From NCBI RefSeq assembly GCF_003231275.1, contig NZ_QKVL01000001.1:434001-498000 (forward strand): 64,000 nt of DNA, written 5' to 3'. Shown one piece after another: positions 17,288 to 27,564 of this stretch (position 1 is the first letter of the stretch; the number at the start of each line of letters is the position of its first letter). The notes below the pieces were generated by a model. The model saw only the letters and a list, made by a program, of their open reading frames with translations, did not search any database and had not been told where the DNA came from. The translations under genes and the position numbers were made by a program. The DNA comes from Pseudomonas huaxiensis (lineage in GTDB: Bacteria; Pseudomonadota; Gammaproteobacteria; Pseudomonadales; Pseudomonadaceae).

Positions 17288-17317
17288 AAAAAAACAAAGC
17301 CCCGTGGAGGGGCTTTG
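17288..17317 (-). terminator. Rho-independent terminator of rimO
   Basis: On the minus strand, AAAGCCCC-TCCA-CGGGGCTTT forms a stem followed by TG and seven T. It lies 36 bases beyond the rimO stop. Confidence 0.88.
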
Positions 17318-17352
17318 GGTTCCTGTGAGGACGCTGATCGTCGCGGGGTGCC

Positions 17353-18690
17353 TTAGATCGGCTCGGCCCACAGGTCGTATTCGTCGGCATCGACCACGCG
17401 GCAACGGACCTTGTCGCCCGGCTTGAAGCCGTGGTCACCATCGATGAACACGTTACCGTCGATTTCCGGTGCGTCGAAGAAGCTGCGACCGACCGAACCT
17501 TGCTCTTCGACTTCGTCGATCAGCACTTCGATTTCCCGGCCGATGCGCAGTTGCAGGCGCGCGGTACTGATCGCCTGCTGGTGCTCCATGAAGCGGTCCC
17601 AGCGTGCCTGTTTGATCTCGTCCGGGACTTCGTCCAGGCCCAGGTCATTGGCGGGCGCGCCTTCCACCGGGGAGTACTGGAAGCAGCCGACGCGGTCGAG
17701 CTGTGCTTCGGTGAGCCAGTCCAGCAGGTACTGGAAGTCTTCTTCGGTCTCGCCGGGGAAGCCGACGATGAAGGTGGAGCGAATGATCAGTTCCGGGCAC
17801 TGCTCGCGCCATTTCTTGATCCGCGCCAGGGTCTTGTCTTCGAACGCCGGGCGTTTCATCGACTTCAGCACTTTCGGGCTGGCGTGCTGGAACGGGATGT
17901 CGAGGTACGGCAGGATCTTGCCGGCGGCCATCAGAGGAATCACGTCATCGACGTTCGGGTACGGGTAGACATAGTGCAGACGGACCCAGGCGCCCAGGCT
18001 GCTAAGGGCTTCACAGAGCTCCAGCATGCGGGTCTTGACCGGGCGGCCGTTCCAGAAGTCGGTCTTGTACTTGACGTCGACGCCGTAGGCGCTGGTGTCC
18101 TGGGAAATCACCAGGATCTCCTTGACGCCGGCCTTGACCAGGCGCTCGGCTTCGCTCAGAACTTCGCCGACCGGACGGCTGACCAGCTTGCCGCGCATCG
18201 ACGGAATGATGCAGAAGCTGCAACTGTGGTTGCAGCCCTCGGAAATCTTCAGGTAGGCGTAGTGACGCGGGGTCAGCTTGACGCCTTGCGGCGGCACCAG
18301 GTCGATCAGCGGGTTGTGATCCTGGCGGGGCGGCACGACTTCGTGCACGGCGTTGACCACCTGCTCGTACTGCTGCGGGCCGGTGACGGCCAGCACGCTC
18401 GGGTGCACGTCGCGGATATTGCCTTCCTCGACGCCCATGCAGCCGGTGACGATGACCTTGCCGTTTTCCTTGATGGCTTCGCCGATCACTTCCAGGGATT
18501 CGGCCTTGGCCGAGTCGATGAAGCCACAGGTGTTGACCACCACCACATCAGCATCCTGATAGGTGGGCACGACTTCGTAACCTTCCATGCGCAATTGGGT
18601 CAGGATGCGCTCGGAATCAACGAGAGCCTTCGGGCACCCGAGTGAGACAAATCCTACCTTTGGCACGGAAGGAGTAGCGGTCGTGGACAT
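17353..18690 (-). CDS. rimO: Ribosomal protein S12 methylthiotransferase
   Basis: The 445-residue radical-SAM enzyme methylthiolates Asp89 (E. coli numbering) of ribosomal protein S12. It has the N-terminal UPF0004 domain ([19 protein letters not shown]), the radical-SAM cluster Cys motif in [13 protein letters not shown], and a C-terminal TRAM domain. It is divergent from kup, as in P. aeruginosa (PA0916/PA0917). Confidence 0.97.
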   Translation of the reverse strand: MSTTATPSVPKVGFVSLGCPKALVDSERILTQLRMEGYEVVPTYQDADVVVVNTCGFIDSAKAESLEVIGEAIKENGKVIVTGCMGVEEGNIRDVHPSVLAVTGPQQYEQVVNAVHEVVPPRQDHNPLIDLVPPQGVKLTPRHYAYLKISEGCNHSCSFCIIPSMRGKLVSRPVGEVLSEAERLVKAGVKEILVISQDTSAYGVDVKYKTDFWNGRPVKTRMLELCEALSSLGAWVRLHYVYPYPNVDDVIPLMAAGKILPYLDIPFQHASPKVLKSMKRPAFEDKTLARIKKWREQCPELIIRSTFIVGFPGETEEDFQYLLDWLTEAQLDRVGCFQYSPVEGAPANDLGLDEVPDEIKQARWDRFMEHQQAISTARLQLRIGREIEVLIDEVEEQGSVGRSFFDAPEIDGNVFIDGDHGFKPGDKVRCRVVDADEYDLWAEPI

Positions 18691-18957
18691 GGTTAACCTC
18701 GGTGTAGAGGGGTTGCCGCGGGGATAGGGTGGGCAACCCTGCTGGGCGCTCTGGGGCGCCTCTGGTCAAAAAGTGCGCAATTCTAGCGAGCGACAACGCG
18801 CTTGACCAGCAGAAAAGCGACGAACGCTGCGCTATGCTTCGCGGCATTGCGCCAGTGTCAATGTCAGACACCGACGCCAAGGTTCAGCCAGCAGCAAAAA
18901 TAATAGCGTCTGGCGCGAAATTTACCGGTCTCCGGTTCTTGCATGCGGGAGTGGTTG

Positions 18958-20856
18958 ATGGTTCAGGCTAACAGTGAAGCCGGGGCGGGGCATGGTGCAA
19001 CAAAATCGCTGGGCCTGCTGGTGGCTGCTGTCGGGGTGGTCTACGGCGATATCGGTACCAGCCCGCTCTATACCCTCAAGGAAGTCTTTACCGGCGGTTA
19101 TGGGGTGCCGGTCAACCATGATGGTGTGCTGGGGATTCTCTCGCTGATCGCCTGGTCGCTGATCTGGGTGGTTTCGATCAAGTACGTGACGTTCATCCTG
19201 CGCGCCGACAACCAGGGCGAGGGCGGCATCATGGCGCTTACGGCGCTGGCCGCCAGGGCGTCGGCACCGTATCCGAAGTTGCGGGCAATGATGGTGGTCT
19301 GTGGCCTGATCGGCGCCGCCTTGTTTTACGGCGACAGCATGATCACCCCGGCGGTCTCGGTACTGTCGGCGGTGGAAGGGATGGAACTAGCCTTTGATGG
19401 CATCGATCACTGGGTGGTGCCGATTTCGCTGGTCGTACTGGTGGCGCTGTTTCTGGTGCAGAAACACGGCACAGCGAAGATCGGCATCCTCTTCGGGCCG
19501 GTCATGGTGGCCTGGTTTCTGGTGCTCGCGGCCCTTGGCCTGCATGGCATCTCGCAAAGCCCGGAAGTGCTCAAGGCGTTCAATCCGGTCTGGGCCGTGC
19601 GCTTCTTCATTGTTCATCCGGGCATGGGCGTAGCGATTCTCGGAGCAGTGGTGCTGGCGCTGACGGGCGCCGAGGCGCTGTATGCGGACATGGGCCACTT
19701 CGGCCGTAAACCCATTGCCCGCGCCTGGTTTGCCCTGGTGCTGCCGGCGTTGGTGCTCAACTACTTCGGTCAGGGCGGGTTGTTGCTGCAGAACCCCGAG
19801 GCGGCGCGCAACCCGTTCTATCTGCTGGCGCCGAGCTGGGCGTTGCTGCCGTTGATCGCGCTGGCCACCCTGGCCACGGTGATCGCCTCCCAGGCGGTCA
19901 TTTCCGGGGCCTTCTCCCTGACCCGCCAGGCCATCCAGCTCGGCTATATCCCGCGAATGCAGATTCAGCACACCTCCAGCGACGAGCAGGGCCAGATCTA
20001 CATCGGAGCGGTGAACTGGACGCTGATGGTTGCCGTGGTGTTGCTGGTGATCGGTTTCGAATCCTCCGGTGCGCTGGCCGCGGCCTACGGCGTGGCGGTG
20101 ACCGGCACCATGCTGATGACCACACTGCTGGTTTCGACGGTCATGCTGCTGCTATGGAAATGGCCGCCTTTGCTGGCAGTGCCGATCCTGCTGGGTTTCC
20201 TGTTCGTGGACGGGCTGTTTTTCGCCGCCAACCTGCCCAAGGTTCTACAGGGCGGTGCCTTTCCGGTATTGGCGGGGAGCGTGTTGCTGCTGTTGATGAG
20301 CACCTGGAAGCGCGGCAAGCAGATTCTTGTCGAGCGCATCGACGAAGGCGGGCTGCCGCTGCCGATCTTCATCAGCAGTATTCGCGTGCAGCCGCCGCAT
20401 CGGGTCGAAGGTACCGCGGTGTTCCTCACTGCGCGGGCGGATGCCGTGCCCCACGCGCTGTTGCACAACCTGCTGCACAACCAGGTGCTGCATAGCCAGG
20501 TGGTGTTGTTGACGGTAGTCAGTGAGGATCGGCCGCGGGTGCCGGAGCAGGAGCGCTTTGAAGTCGAGGCTTACGGCGACGGGTTCTTCCGTGTGCTGTT
20601 GCACTTCGGCTTCATGGACGAGCCTGACGTGCCGGCGGCCTTGAGGCTGTGCCATCTTGAAGAGCTGGATTTCAGTCCGATGCGCACCACCTACTTCCTC
20701 AGTCGGGAGACGGTGATCGCCTCGCGCCTGGAAGGCATGGCGCGTTGGCGCGGGAACCTGTTCGCGTTCCTGCTGAAGAATGCCAACGGTAACCTGCGAT
20801 TCTTCAACTTGCCGCTGAACCGGGTGATCGAGTTGGGGACACAGGTCGAGATTTGA
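18958..20856 (+). CDS. kup: Low-affinity potassium uptake protein
   Basis: The 632-residue protein is a K+/H+ symporter of the Kup family, with about 12 membrane helices in the first two-thirds and a soluble C-terminal domain. Signatures are [17 protein letters not shown] and [21 protein letters not shown] 18958 gives the typical short N-terminus; an in-frame ATG at 18943 is possible but lacks a better ribosome site. Confidence 0.97.
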   Translation: MVQANSEAGAGHGATKSLGLLVAAVGVVYGDIGTSPLYTLKEVFTGGYGVPVNHDGVLGILSLIAWSLIWVVSIKYVTFILRADNQGEGGIMALTALAARASAPYPKLRAMMVVCGLIGAALFYGDSMITPAVSVLSAVEGMELAFDGIDHWVVPISLVVLVALFLVQKHGTAKIGILFGPVMVAWFLVLAALGLHGISQSPEVLKAFNPVWAVRFFIVHPGMGVAILGAVVLALTGAEALYADMGHFGRKPIARAWFALVLPALVLNYFGQGGLLLQNPEAARNPFYLLAPSWALLPLIALATLATVIASQAVISGAFSLTRQAIQLGYIPRMQIQHTSSDEQGQIYIGAVNWTLMVAVVLLVIGFESSGALAAAYGVAVTGTMLMTTLLVSTVMLLLWKWPPLLAVPILLGFLFVDGLFFAANLPKVLQGGAFPVLAGSVLLLLMSTWKRGKQILVERIDEGGLPLPIFISSIRVQPPHRVEGTAVFLTARADAVPHALLHNLLHNQVLHSQVVLLTVVSEDRPRVPEQERFEVEAYGDGFFRVLLHFGFMDEPDVPAALRLCHLEELDFSPMRTTYFLSRETVIASRLEGMARWRGNLFAFLLKNANGNLRFFNLPLNRVIELGTQVEI

Positions 20857-20895
20857 TCCAGGCGGGGCCGTCAGCCGGCCCCGCCAGCGTTTATC

Positions 20896-22191
20896 TCAGT
20901 TCTGCTCCGCCACGCTGGTCTTCCCCTGGCGGCTCTCGATCTCACCAATCAGCTTGCGTGCCAGTGCTGGGTAGTTCTCATCGAAGTGATGGCCGCCCGG
21001 AAGCTTGAGTTTCTCGCCTACGGCGGTGGTGTCGGTGCAACCGCTTTCGTCGGTCTCTTCCACACCGTAAACGCAGAGCACTTTCCCGGCAGGCATCTTC
21101 GCCATTTCCGGCCCGGTCGGGGCCTCTTTCCCGGCGTTGCCGAGCCAGCCTTCCACTTCGATCTCGAAACTGCCGCTGCGGGCAAATGCCAGCAGAATAA
21201 CGGCGTCGATACGTTTCTGGTCCTCGACCGGCAGGCGGTTGTAGATCGCCGGCAGGACGTCGGCGCCGAACGAGTAACCGGTCAATACGAAGCGTTTGGT
21301 GCCCCATTTCTGACGGTAGTGCTGCATCAGTTCCGACAGGTCGACCGCGCTTTGCTCGGGCGTCTTGTGCTGCCAGTAGTAACGCAGGGTGTCGATGCCG
21401 ACCACCGGATAGCCCAGCTTGGCCATCTCGCCGGCGACATCGCGGTCCAGGTCACGCCAGCCGCCGTCACCGGACAGGAACAGGGTCACGGTGTCGGTGG
21501 TTTGGCCGGCCGGGACTTCAACCACCGGAATGCTCATGGCATTGCCGTCTCCGCCCACCAGCGCCTGGGTCAACTCTGCCTTGAGCACCTGGGGCAGATG
21601 GATGTCGTAGTCGCTGATGCTGGTTTCGGCGTTGGCCTGGTTGCGCACGAAGGCGGCACTGGCATCATCCGGGTTGTCGTTCCACGCCACGTTCCAGTGG
21701 CCATGCGCTGCTGAAGTGGCTGATTGAAGCTTGCAGCCCGCGCGTTCCAGGGTGAAGTCCACGGAAATGGCCTGGGCCTTGTCATCCTTTTGTCCGGCCA
21801 GCCAGTCCCAGGCGAGATTCGCCCCCGGGCCGATACCGGCGACCAGGGTCGGTGCGCCGTTGAGTTGTTGCTGGGCTAGTTGCAGCGCCTGCTGTTGAAG
21901 GTTGCAGTCGGCGGGCGGCAGGGTGACTTGCACCAGTTGGGCTTCGCCACTCTGGCTCAGGTCCAGCAGTTGCTTGTCGCTCAACAGTTGGTCTTGCGGC
22001 GAAGCGATGACCACGCGGGCCTTGGCCTGGGCGCCGGGGGTGGCGCGAACCAGGCTGCTGCCATCGCTGAGGGTCAGGTGTTCCACATGAGCTTCTGGAG
22101 CCGGGCGGGTCCACAACCAGAAGCCAACAGCGGCTGCGAGCAGCGCCACCATCAGGGCACCGAGCAGGTAAAACCAGTAGCGTCGAATCAT
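20896..22191 (-). CDS. VirJ/AcvB-family alpha/beta hydrolase, probable alanyl-phosphatidylglycerol hydrolase
   Basis: The 431-residue protein has an N-terminal membrane anchor (WFYLLGALMVALLAAAVGFW), a periplasmic region and an alpha/beta-hydrolase domain with nucleophile motif GYSFGADVLP. It resembles VirJ/AcvB virulence proteins. It overlaps the mprF-type gene by 1 base (TGATG), as do PA0919/PA0920 in P. aeruginosa, where PA0919 hydrolyses alanyl-phosphatidylglycerol. Convergent with kup. Confidence 0.85.
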   Translation of the reverse strand: MIRRYWFYLLGALMVALLAAAVGFWLWTRPAPEAHVEHLTLSDGSSLVRATPGAQAKARVVIASPQDQLLSDKQLLDLSQSGEAQLVQVTLPPADCNLQQQALQLAQQQLNGAPTLVAGIGPGANLAWDWLAGQKDDKAQAISVDFTLERAGCKLQSATSAAHGHWNVAWNDNPDDASAAFVRNQANAETSISDYDIHLPQVLKAELTQALVGGDGNAMSIPVVEVPAGQTTDTVTLFLSGDGGWRDLDRDVAGEMAKLGYPVVGIDTLRYYWQHKTPEQSAVDLSELMQHYRQKWGTKRFVLTGYSFGADVLPAIYNRLPVEDQKRIDAVILLAFARSGSFEIEVEGWLGNAGKEAPTGPEMAKMPAGKVLCVYGVEETDESGCTDTTAVGEKLKLPGGHHFDENYPALARKLIGEIESRQGKTSVAEQN

Positions 22192-24830
22192 CAGCGTTTC
22201 ACCAATCCAGTAAGACCGCCCGCGATCAGGGCGGCGGTGTCGGCCAGTGCCACCAGCGGATCGAGTCCGGCGGGGACGGCCATGTAACGGGGTTCCCAGT
22301 CGGGCTGGAATTTGTCTTTGAAGCGGCGCAGGCCCTGGAAGTTGTAGAGCTGCTCGCCGCGATGGAACACCATCGAGCCCAGGCGCTGGGTCAATGGTGC
22401 GCCGCGTCGTGGCTGCAGGCCCGACAAGGGCACCATGCCGAGGCTGAAGCGCGCATATCCATGCTGTTTATAGTGTTGGATCAGACCGACCATCATGAAT
22501 TCCATGGTCAGTTTCGGCGCGTCGGGATGGGCGCGCATAAGGTCGAGGCTGGCCAGTTCGCGGCTGTGGGTCTCCAGCAGGTTGGCGAATGCCACCGGCT
22601 TGCCTTCGAAGCGGATCAGGGCGATGCGGAAGTGTTGCAGATAGTCTTCGCTGAAGCGACCGAGGGAGAAACCTTTTTCTCGAACGTTCTTGCCGGTCAG
22701 CCAGGCGTCGGAAATGAGCTTCAGTTCTTCCAGCGGTGCCTGACCGGGTTCATGGATTTCCAGGCTCAGGCCGTCCCGACCGCCGCGGTTCCAGGTGTAG
22801 CGCAGGTCCTTCATTTCCTTGCCCTTGGCGTCCAGGTCGAAGCGCATCAGGTTGACCCTGGCTTCCTCGCCCAGCTTGATCGCGCTCAGACCGATGTCCA
22901 TGTAGAAGGGCAGGTTCTCGGCGCGGACCTGATAGAACACCGGGCGGGCATGGTGAATATCGCAGAGGTCGCGGAACTGCCAGATCATTTCGGCACGGCG
23001 CTGGGCCGGCCCGATCGGATCGTACAGGGCAACCAGGCTGCGGCCGCGGCGGGCGTACATCAGGAAGGCGTCATCGTCAGGGTGGAACAGCAGCGCCTTG
23101 TCGCCGGTCAGGGCCAGGCCGCCGTCGGGCTGATCCGATGCCAGCAGGATGCGGTTGGCACGTTGCAGCTCTTCCTCGTTGGGTAGATGGATCACCGGCC
23201 GGGCGGTGCGCAGCAGCCAGGTCAGGGCGACCACCACGAGCAATACCGCGCTGCCCAGCGCCGAGCGCAGGCCGCGCGGGGCGTCCGCATCGAGGGTGAA
23301 TTGCCACCAGAGTTGATTGCTGTAAGGCACATCCTGGTAGGCGAACAGCAGCAGCCAGATCGAAGCACCGACCACGCAGGCGCTGGCAACCAGGTAAACC
23401 GGCGAGAACGGCAGCTCCAGCAAGCGGCTGGGGCGGTAGAACGAGCGACGGAACACCGCCAGCAGGCAGGCGGTGAGGGTCAGCAGGCTGGCCTCTTCCC
23501 AGTCGAAGCCTTTGAGCAGGGACAGCAGGGCGCCCACCAGCAACAGAACGGTGGTCAGGATCCAGGCCGCAGACAGGCGCCGGCGCAGACCTTGAGCGAG
23601 CAGCAGGCAGAGCACGCCGACCAGGCTGGCGATGAAGTGGGACGCGTCGATCAAACGATGAGGAATCAGGAAGCCGAGGTGTTCCAGGCGGGTGTCGATC
23701 TCCGGCGTGGCGCCGGAAAACAGCAGCACGACGCCGGACAGGAATACCAGCACTGCGAGCACCGGAGCCGCCAGCCCCGAGGCGACCTTGATGGCCTGCT
23801 GGGCAAAGATGAACCGGCGGGCCTCGCTGACAAGCAGCACGACGCAAGCCACCAGCATTGGCAGCAACACGTAGATCAGGCGGTACAGGAGCAAGGCGGC
23901 GGCAAGGGGCGCGGCACCCAGTTGATTGGCAAAGGCTGCCAGCAGAATCGCTTCGAATACCCCGACACCGCCAGGGACGTGGCTCAGCACGCCGGCGGCC
24001 AGCGCCAGCAGGTAAACCAGCAGGAATGCACCAAAGGGCGGCGCTTCTGGCAACAGCAGGTAAAGCACGGTAGCGGCCGCAGCGACGTCCAGTGCGGTGA
24101 TGAACAGTTGCAGCAGAGTCAGGCGGGCGCCGGGCAGGCGCAGAGTGCGGCGACCGATGCGAGTGAGCAGGACGTCGGTGTAGGGCTGTTCTGGCAGGCG
24201 GCGTCGATACAGGCCGTAGGCCAAGGCCGCGCTCAGGACGAGGACGGCAATGGCGATACCGCCCAGCAGGGCTTGCGGCAAGCGCAGGGCAGATGAGGCG
24301 GAGGCCAGGTCGCTCAGGGTTGCCAGCGCGGCCAAAGGTGGCAGCGCGCAACCCAGCGACAGGCTGGCGAACAGGGTCATGCGCGCCACTTCGGCGGCAC
24401 CGACACCCTGGCGAGCGTACAAGCGATAGCGTACCGAGCCACCGGACAGCAGCGACAGCCCGATGGCATTTCCAATGGCGAACGCGCAGAAGCCGCCCAT
24501 GGCCAGGCTCGATGCGGGCAGCTTGACGCCGGCAAAGCGGCTGGCGGACCACTCGTAGCCGAGCAAAATCACGAAGCCCGCGACGGTGGCCAGGAAGGCC
24601 CCGCCCAGTGCGGGTGCGGGAATGCTCAGCAGCGAATCGTGCAGCGCGTAGATATCCAGTTCACTGAGCAGATGCCGACAGGCGATCAGCGCAACGCCGA
24701 ATAACAGCAGCGTTACCCCGAGGCCGATGGGCTGGCGATACTTGCTCAACAGCTCCAGCCAGCGCAGCCGATGGGGTGCGATGGGTTGGGCGGCAGTCAC
24801 GTGGGGTTCAGCTTCAGCGGTTGGGCGCAT
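22191..24830 (-). CDS. mprF: Aminoacyl-phosphatidylglycerol synthase/flippase
   Basis: The 879-residue protein has about 14 N-terminal membrane helices and a C-terminal cytosolic GNAT-like domain (RYTWNRGGRDGLSLEIHEPG, then LTMEFMMVGLIQHYKQHG). MprF transfers an amino acid from aminoacyl-tRNA to phosphatidylglycerol and flips it, which raises resistance to cationic peptides. In Pseudomonas the amino acid is alanine. ATG 24830 (MRPTAEAEP) was chosen; one codon earlier a TTG extends the frame. The hydrolase-like gene follows with 1 base overlap. Confidence 0.95.
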   Translation of the reverse strand: MRPTAEAEPHVTAAQPIAPHRLRWLELLSKYRQPIGLGVTLLLFGVALIACRHLLSELDIYALHDSLLSIPAPALGGAFLATVAGFVILLGYEWSASRFAGVKLPASSLAMGGFCAFAIGNAIGLSLLSGGSVRYRLYARQGVGAAEVARMTLFASLSLGCALPPLAALATLSDLASASSALRLPQALLGGIAIAVLVLSAALAYGLYRRRLPEQPYTDVLLTRIGRRTLRLPGARLTLLQLFITALDVAAAATVLYLLLPEAPPFGAFLLVYLLALAAGVLSHVPGGVGVFEAILLAAFANQLGAAPLAAALLLYRLIYVLLPMLVACVVLLVSEARRFIFAQQAIKVASGLAAPVLAVLVFLSGVVLLFSGATPEIDTRLEHLGFLIPHRLIDASHFIASLVGVLCLLLAQGLRRRLSAAWILTTVLLLVGALLSLLKGFDWEEASLLTLTACLLAVFRRSFYRPSRLLELPFSPVYLVASACVVGASIWLLLFAYQDVPYSNQLWWQFTLDADAPRGLRSALGSAVLLVVVALTWLLRTARPVIHLPNEEELQRANRILLASDQPDGGLALTGDKALLFHPDDDAFLMYARRGRSLVALYDPIGPAQRRAEMIWQFRDLCDIHHARPVFYQVRAENLPFYMDIGLSAIKLGEEARVNLMRFDLDAKGKEMKDLRYTWNRGGRDGLSLEIHEPGQAPLEELKLISDAWLTGKNVREKGFSLGRFSEDYLQHFRIALIRFEGKPVAFANLLETHSRELASLDLMRAHPDAPKLTMEFMMVGLIQHYKQHGYARFSLGMVPLSGLQPRRGAPLTQRLGSMVFHRGEQLYNFQGLRRFKDKFQPDWEPRYMAVPAGLDPLVALADTAALIAGGLTGLVKR

Positions 24831-25014
24831 CAATCACCTCGGGGATTGTGCGCGACAGGATGGGAGTATCCGGTCAAGTTACCAATCCCTATGGAAAAAT
24901 AGTGCCTGAATATTACTAGCGTTCAGGCGAATCCGTGCGGGTCATGATAGTTAAAGAAGTTTCACATTGCCGCTGGGCAGGGAAGGAGGGCGGGCGAGTT
25001 TTTTCCACGCATAC

Positions 25015-25042
25015 AAAAAAGGCCACTCTTTCAAGTGGCCTT
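25015..25042 (-). terminator. Terminator downstream of tRNA-fMet
   Basis: On the minus strand AAGGCCACT-TGAAAG-AGTGGCC is followed by six T, 8 bases past the tRNA 3' end. Confidence 0.9.
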
Positions 25043-25050
25043 TCTATGTT

Positions 25051-25127
<77 letters not shown>

Positions 25128-25139
25128 TCTGTGGGGCGG

Positions 25140-25167
25140 ATTCTACAGGGATACGATTTCCTGTCAA
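25140..25167 (-). promoter_or_regulatory. Sigma-70 promoter of tRNA-fMet
   Basis: On the minus strand TTGACA, a 16-base spacer and TAGAAT lie just before the tRNA, with the -10 box ending 13 bases from its 5' end. Confidence 0.85.
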
Positions 25168-25173
25168 TCAATA

Positions 25174-25201
25174 ATTTGAAGAAATCCTTTTTTCTTCAAA
25201 T
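25174..25201. repeat. 11-bp inverted repeat upstream of tRNA-fMet
   Basis: ATTTGAAGAAA and TTTCTTCAAAT are perfect complements around a 6-base loop. AT-rich, between tRNA-fMet and dinB. It may be a terminator remnant or an upstream promoter element. Confidence 0.6.
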
Positions 25202-25343
25202 GGTTAGCATTCCTGGCAAGTGACTTGACGGTCATTTGCAGCGAGCAGACCGCGCTATTCAGCGGCTGTGCGGAGGTTTAGATGCGCAGGGCAAGGTCGA
25301 GTGAGATACTGCGCGTACGAATTTTCCTTACCAACGGTCGTCC

Positions 25344-26408
25344 ATGCTTCAGCGCAAGATCATCCATATCGACTGCGATTGCTTCTACGCGGCTATCGAG
25401 ATGCGTGACGACCCGCGTCTGGCCGGGCGGCCGCTGGCGGTGGGCGGATCGGCGGACCGCCGTGGCGTCATTGCGACCTGCAACTATGAGGCGCGTGCTT
25501 TCGGGGTTCGCTCGGCGATGTCGTCGCGACATGCCTTGAGCCTTTGTCCCGACCTGCTGATCGTCAAGCCGCGGATGGATGCTTATAAAGAAGCATCGCG
25601 GGAAATCCATAACGTCTTTCGCGAATACACCGACCTGATCGAGCCCTTGTCGCTGGACGAGGCTTACCTCGATGTCACTGAAAGCCAGCGCTGTTCCGGT
25701 TCGGGCACGCTGATCGCCCAGGACATCCGCCGCAAGATTTCGCAGCGCCTGCATATCACAGTCTCGGCGGGAGTCGCGCCGAACAAGTTCCTCGCCAAGA
25801 TTGCCAGCGACTGGCGCAAGCCCAACGGGCTGTTCGTCATTACGCCGGCAGAGGTGGAGGATTTCGTTTCCGTGCTGCCGGTGAGCAAGCTGCATGGCGT
25901 CGGCAAGGTGACCGCTGACAAGCTGCACCGTCTGGGCATCGTCACCTGCGAGGAACTTCGACAGTGGGAGCGCCTGGCGCTGGTGCGGGAGTTCGGTGGT
26001 TTTGGCGAGCGACTTTATAACCTCGCGCGTGGGCTCGATGAGCGGCCGGTGCAGAATGACAGCCGGCGTCAGTCTGTCAGTGTGGAAAACACCTACGACC
26101 ATGATTTGCCTGATCTGGCCAGTTGCCTTGAGAAGTTGCCGGAATTGCTCGAGTCGCTAAACGGCCGTATGGCGCGCATCGATAGCAGCTATCGGCCTGG
26201 CAAGCCGTTCGTGAAGGTCAAATTCCATGATTTCAGCCAGACCACGCTTGAACAGGCCGGGGCAGGGCGGGACCTGGAAAGTTACCAGCAGTTGCTCAGT
26301 CAGGCGTTTGCCCGGGGCGGGCGGCCTGTCAGGTTGCTGGGCATTGGCGTGCGGTTGCAGGATTTGCGCGGTGCGCACGAGCAGTTGGAGTTGTTTCCGG
26401 CGCCCTGA
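25344..26408 (+). CDS. dinB: DNA polymerase IV
   Basis: The 354-residue Y-family polymerase performs error-prone translesion synthesis. The catalytic acidic motifs are IIHIDCDCFYAAIE at the start and LSLDEAYLDVT near residue 103, followed by the ISAGVAPNK-like TVSAGVAPNKFLAKIAS. No convincing CTG-N10-CAG LexA site was seen in the 140 bases upstream. Confidence 0.97.
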   Translation: MLQRKIIHIDCDCFYAAIEMRDDPRLAGRPLAVGGSADRRGVIATCNYEARAFGVRSAMSSRHALSLCPDLLIVKPRMDAYKEASREIHNVFREYTDLIEPLSLDEAYLDVTESQRCSGSGTLIAQDIRRKISQRLHITVSAGVAPNKFLAKIASDWRKPNGLFVITPAEVEDFVSVLPVSKLHGVGKVTADKLHRLGIVTCEELRQWERLALVREFGGFGERLYNLARGLDERPVQNDSRRQSVSVENTYDHDLPDLASCLEKLPELLESLNGRMARIDSSYRPGKPFVKVKFHDFSQTTLEQAGAGRDLESYQQLLSQAFARGGRPVRLLGIGVRLQDLRGAHEQLELFPAP

Positions 26409-26471
26409 ATGAAAAAAAGCACTGACTTGCGGCAAGGCCATTCAGTTAACCCTATTGGGGCTGCTTTGCAG

Positions 26472-26526
26472 CCCTTCGCGAGCAAGCTCGCTCCTGCACT
26501 GTAGGAGCGAGCTTGCTCGCGAAGGG
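26472..26526. repeat. REPIN: two REP sequences in inverted orientation
   Basis: CCCTTCGCGAGCAAGCTCGC and its exact inverse flank a short centre (TCCTGCACTGTAGGA), giving a 55-base near-perfect palindrome. The core GTAGGAGCGAGCTTGCTCGC is a common extragenic palindrome of P. fluorescens genomes, mobilised by RAYT transposases. It lies between dinB and the lipoprotein gene, where it could also end transcripts. Confidence 0.9.
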
Positions 26527-26590
26527 TCTCAGCAGGTTCAACTGACTGGCATTATCAACGAGCGTTGCTTTTTTGCAGGTGGCGAGCTGA

Positions 26591-27544
26591 TCAATGTGCG
26601 CCAGGATCCGCAACCAGGCGGCCGGCGTTCTTGGTCAGCGCTTGCAGGAACTCCTGTTGCAGTTCCGGATCGTTGCGGGTCAACTCAATCAGGCTCTGCT
26701 CCAGTTCGCTGGCTTCTTCTTCCAGCCCCAGTTCGGAGAGTCGCTTGACGCGGTGTACCCACTGATTGACGTCGTCATCTTCAAGGTCATCGAAGATCAG
26801 GTCATGGGCTTCAGTCAGTTTGCTGCGCAGCGTACTGCTGACCAGCAGGCTGGCGTCGGCGCGAACCGGATTGTCTTCATCGGACACCGACAGATGCAGC
26901 GTGCCGATATGGGTGAGGTTCTGCTCGCTGAACGGGCTGTCCAGCAGGTTCAGGCGCAGAACACCGTTACGGTCGGTGGTCAGCTCATGAACCATCTTGC
27001 CGGCCTTGACCTCCACAGGGCGTTCGCCCCACGGCAGGCTGGTGTATTCCTGACGCTTGTCTTTCTGCACTTCGTCGATACCGGCCAGGTTTTGCTGGGC
27101 GCGGCCGTTGGACTGCGTGTTCATGAACGGGTTGAGCCCGGCAAAACCGTAGCTGAGCCAGTCATGGGTGACGCTGTCGGGCAGGCTGCCGAAGGTAAAG
27201 ACGTTCACCACGTTGGCGCCGATACCGGCGACCACCGCTACCGCGCCCAGCGGAATCTCGTAGATTTCGCGCCAGGGTTGGTACGGCGTGTAGCGATCGT
27301 AACGACGGGTCACTTCGAATTCGGTGACTTCGAAGTTCTTCTGTTCGTGGATGCGTACACGGCGTTGCGGCAGCTCGAGTACCTCGGGTTCCCCCACATC
27401 GATCTGCAGGCTGTGCTCGAGCAACTTGCGCTCGATGCGTTCCTCGTGCTCGCTGCGCTGGGACATCTGGTTGGCGCAGCCGCTCAGGAGCACTGCGCCG
27501 CACAAGGCGGCGCCCCCGAGGGTTAAGGTACTTCGTCTGAACAT
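26591..27544 (-). CDS. Uncharacterised outer-envelope lipoprotein (PA0957-like position)
   Basis: The 317-residue protein has a lipoprotein signal peptide ending LLSGC. It then has a charged region, one hydrophobic segment (IPLGAVAVVAGIGANVVNVF, about residues 97-116) and an acidic helical C-terminus (FDDLEDDDVNQW). I do not recognise a family. It lies directly downstream of proS, as an uncharacterised gene does in PAO1, so probable cotranscription with a 20-base gap. Confidence 0.75.
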   Translation of the reverse strand: MFRRSTLTLGGAALCGAVLLSGCANQMSQRSEHEERIERKLLEHSLQIDVGEPEVLELPQRRVRIHEQKNFEVTEFEVTRRYDRYTPYQPWREIYEIPLGAVAVVAGIGANVVNVFTFGSLPDSVTHDWLSYGFAGLNPFMNTQSNGRAQQNLAGIDEVQKDKRQEYTSLPWGERPVEVKAGKMVHELTTDRNGVLRLNLLDSPFSEQNLTHIGTLHLSVSDEDNPVRADASLLVSSTLRSKLTEAHDLIFDDLEDDDVNQWVHRVKRLSELGLEEEASELEQSLIELTRNDPELQQEFLQALTKNAGRLVADPGAH

Positions 27545-27564
27545 GGCTACTCTTGCGTTGGCTA

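Noticed and set aside
17431..18645. 404-codon open frame opposite rimO
   Set aside because: Shadow of the strongly biased GC3 of rimO; composition is unlike a protein.
20861..20885. GC-rich hairpin between kup and the VirJ-type gene as terminator
   Set aside because: The stem is good but lacks a T run on either strand, so I did not list it as a terminator.
25202..25343. LexA box upstream of dinB
   Set aside because: No CTG-N10-CAG match with AT-rich core was found in this stretch.
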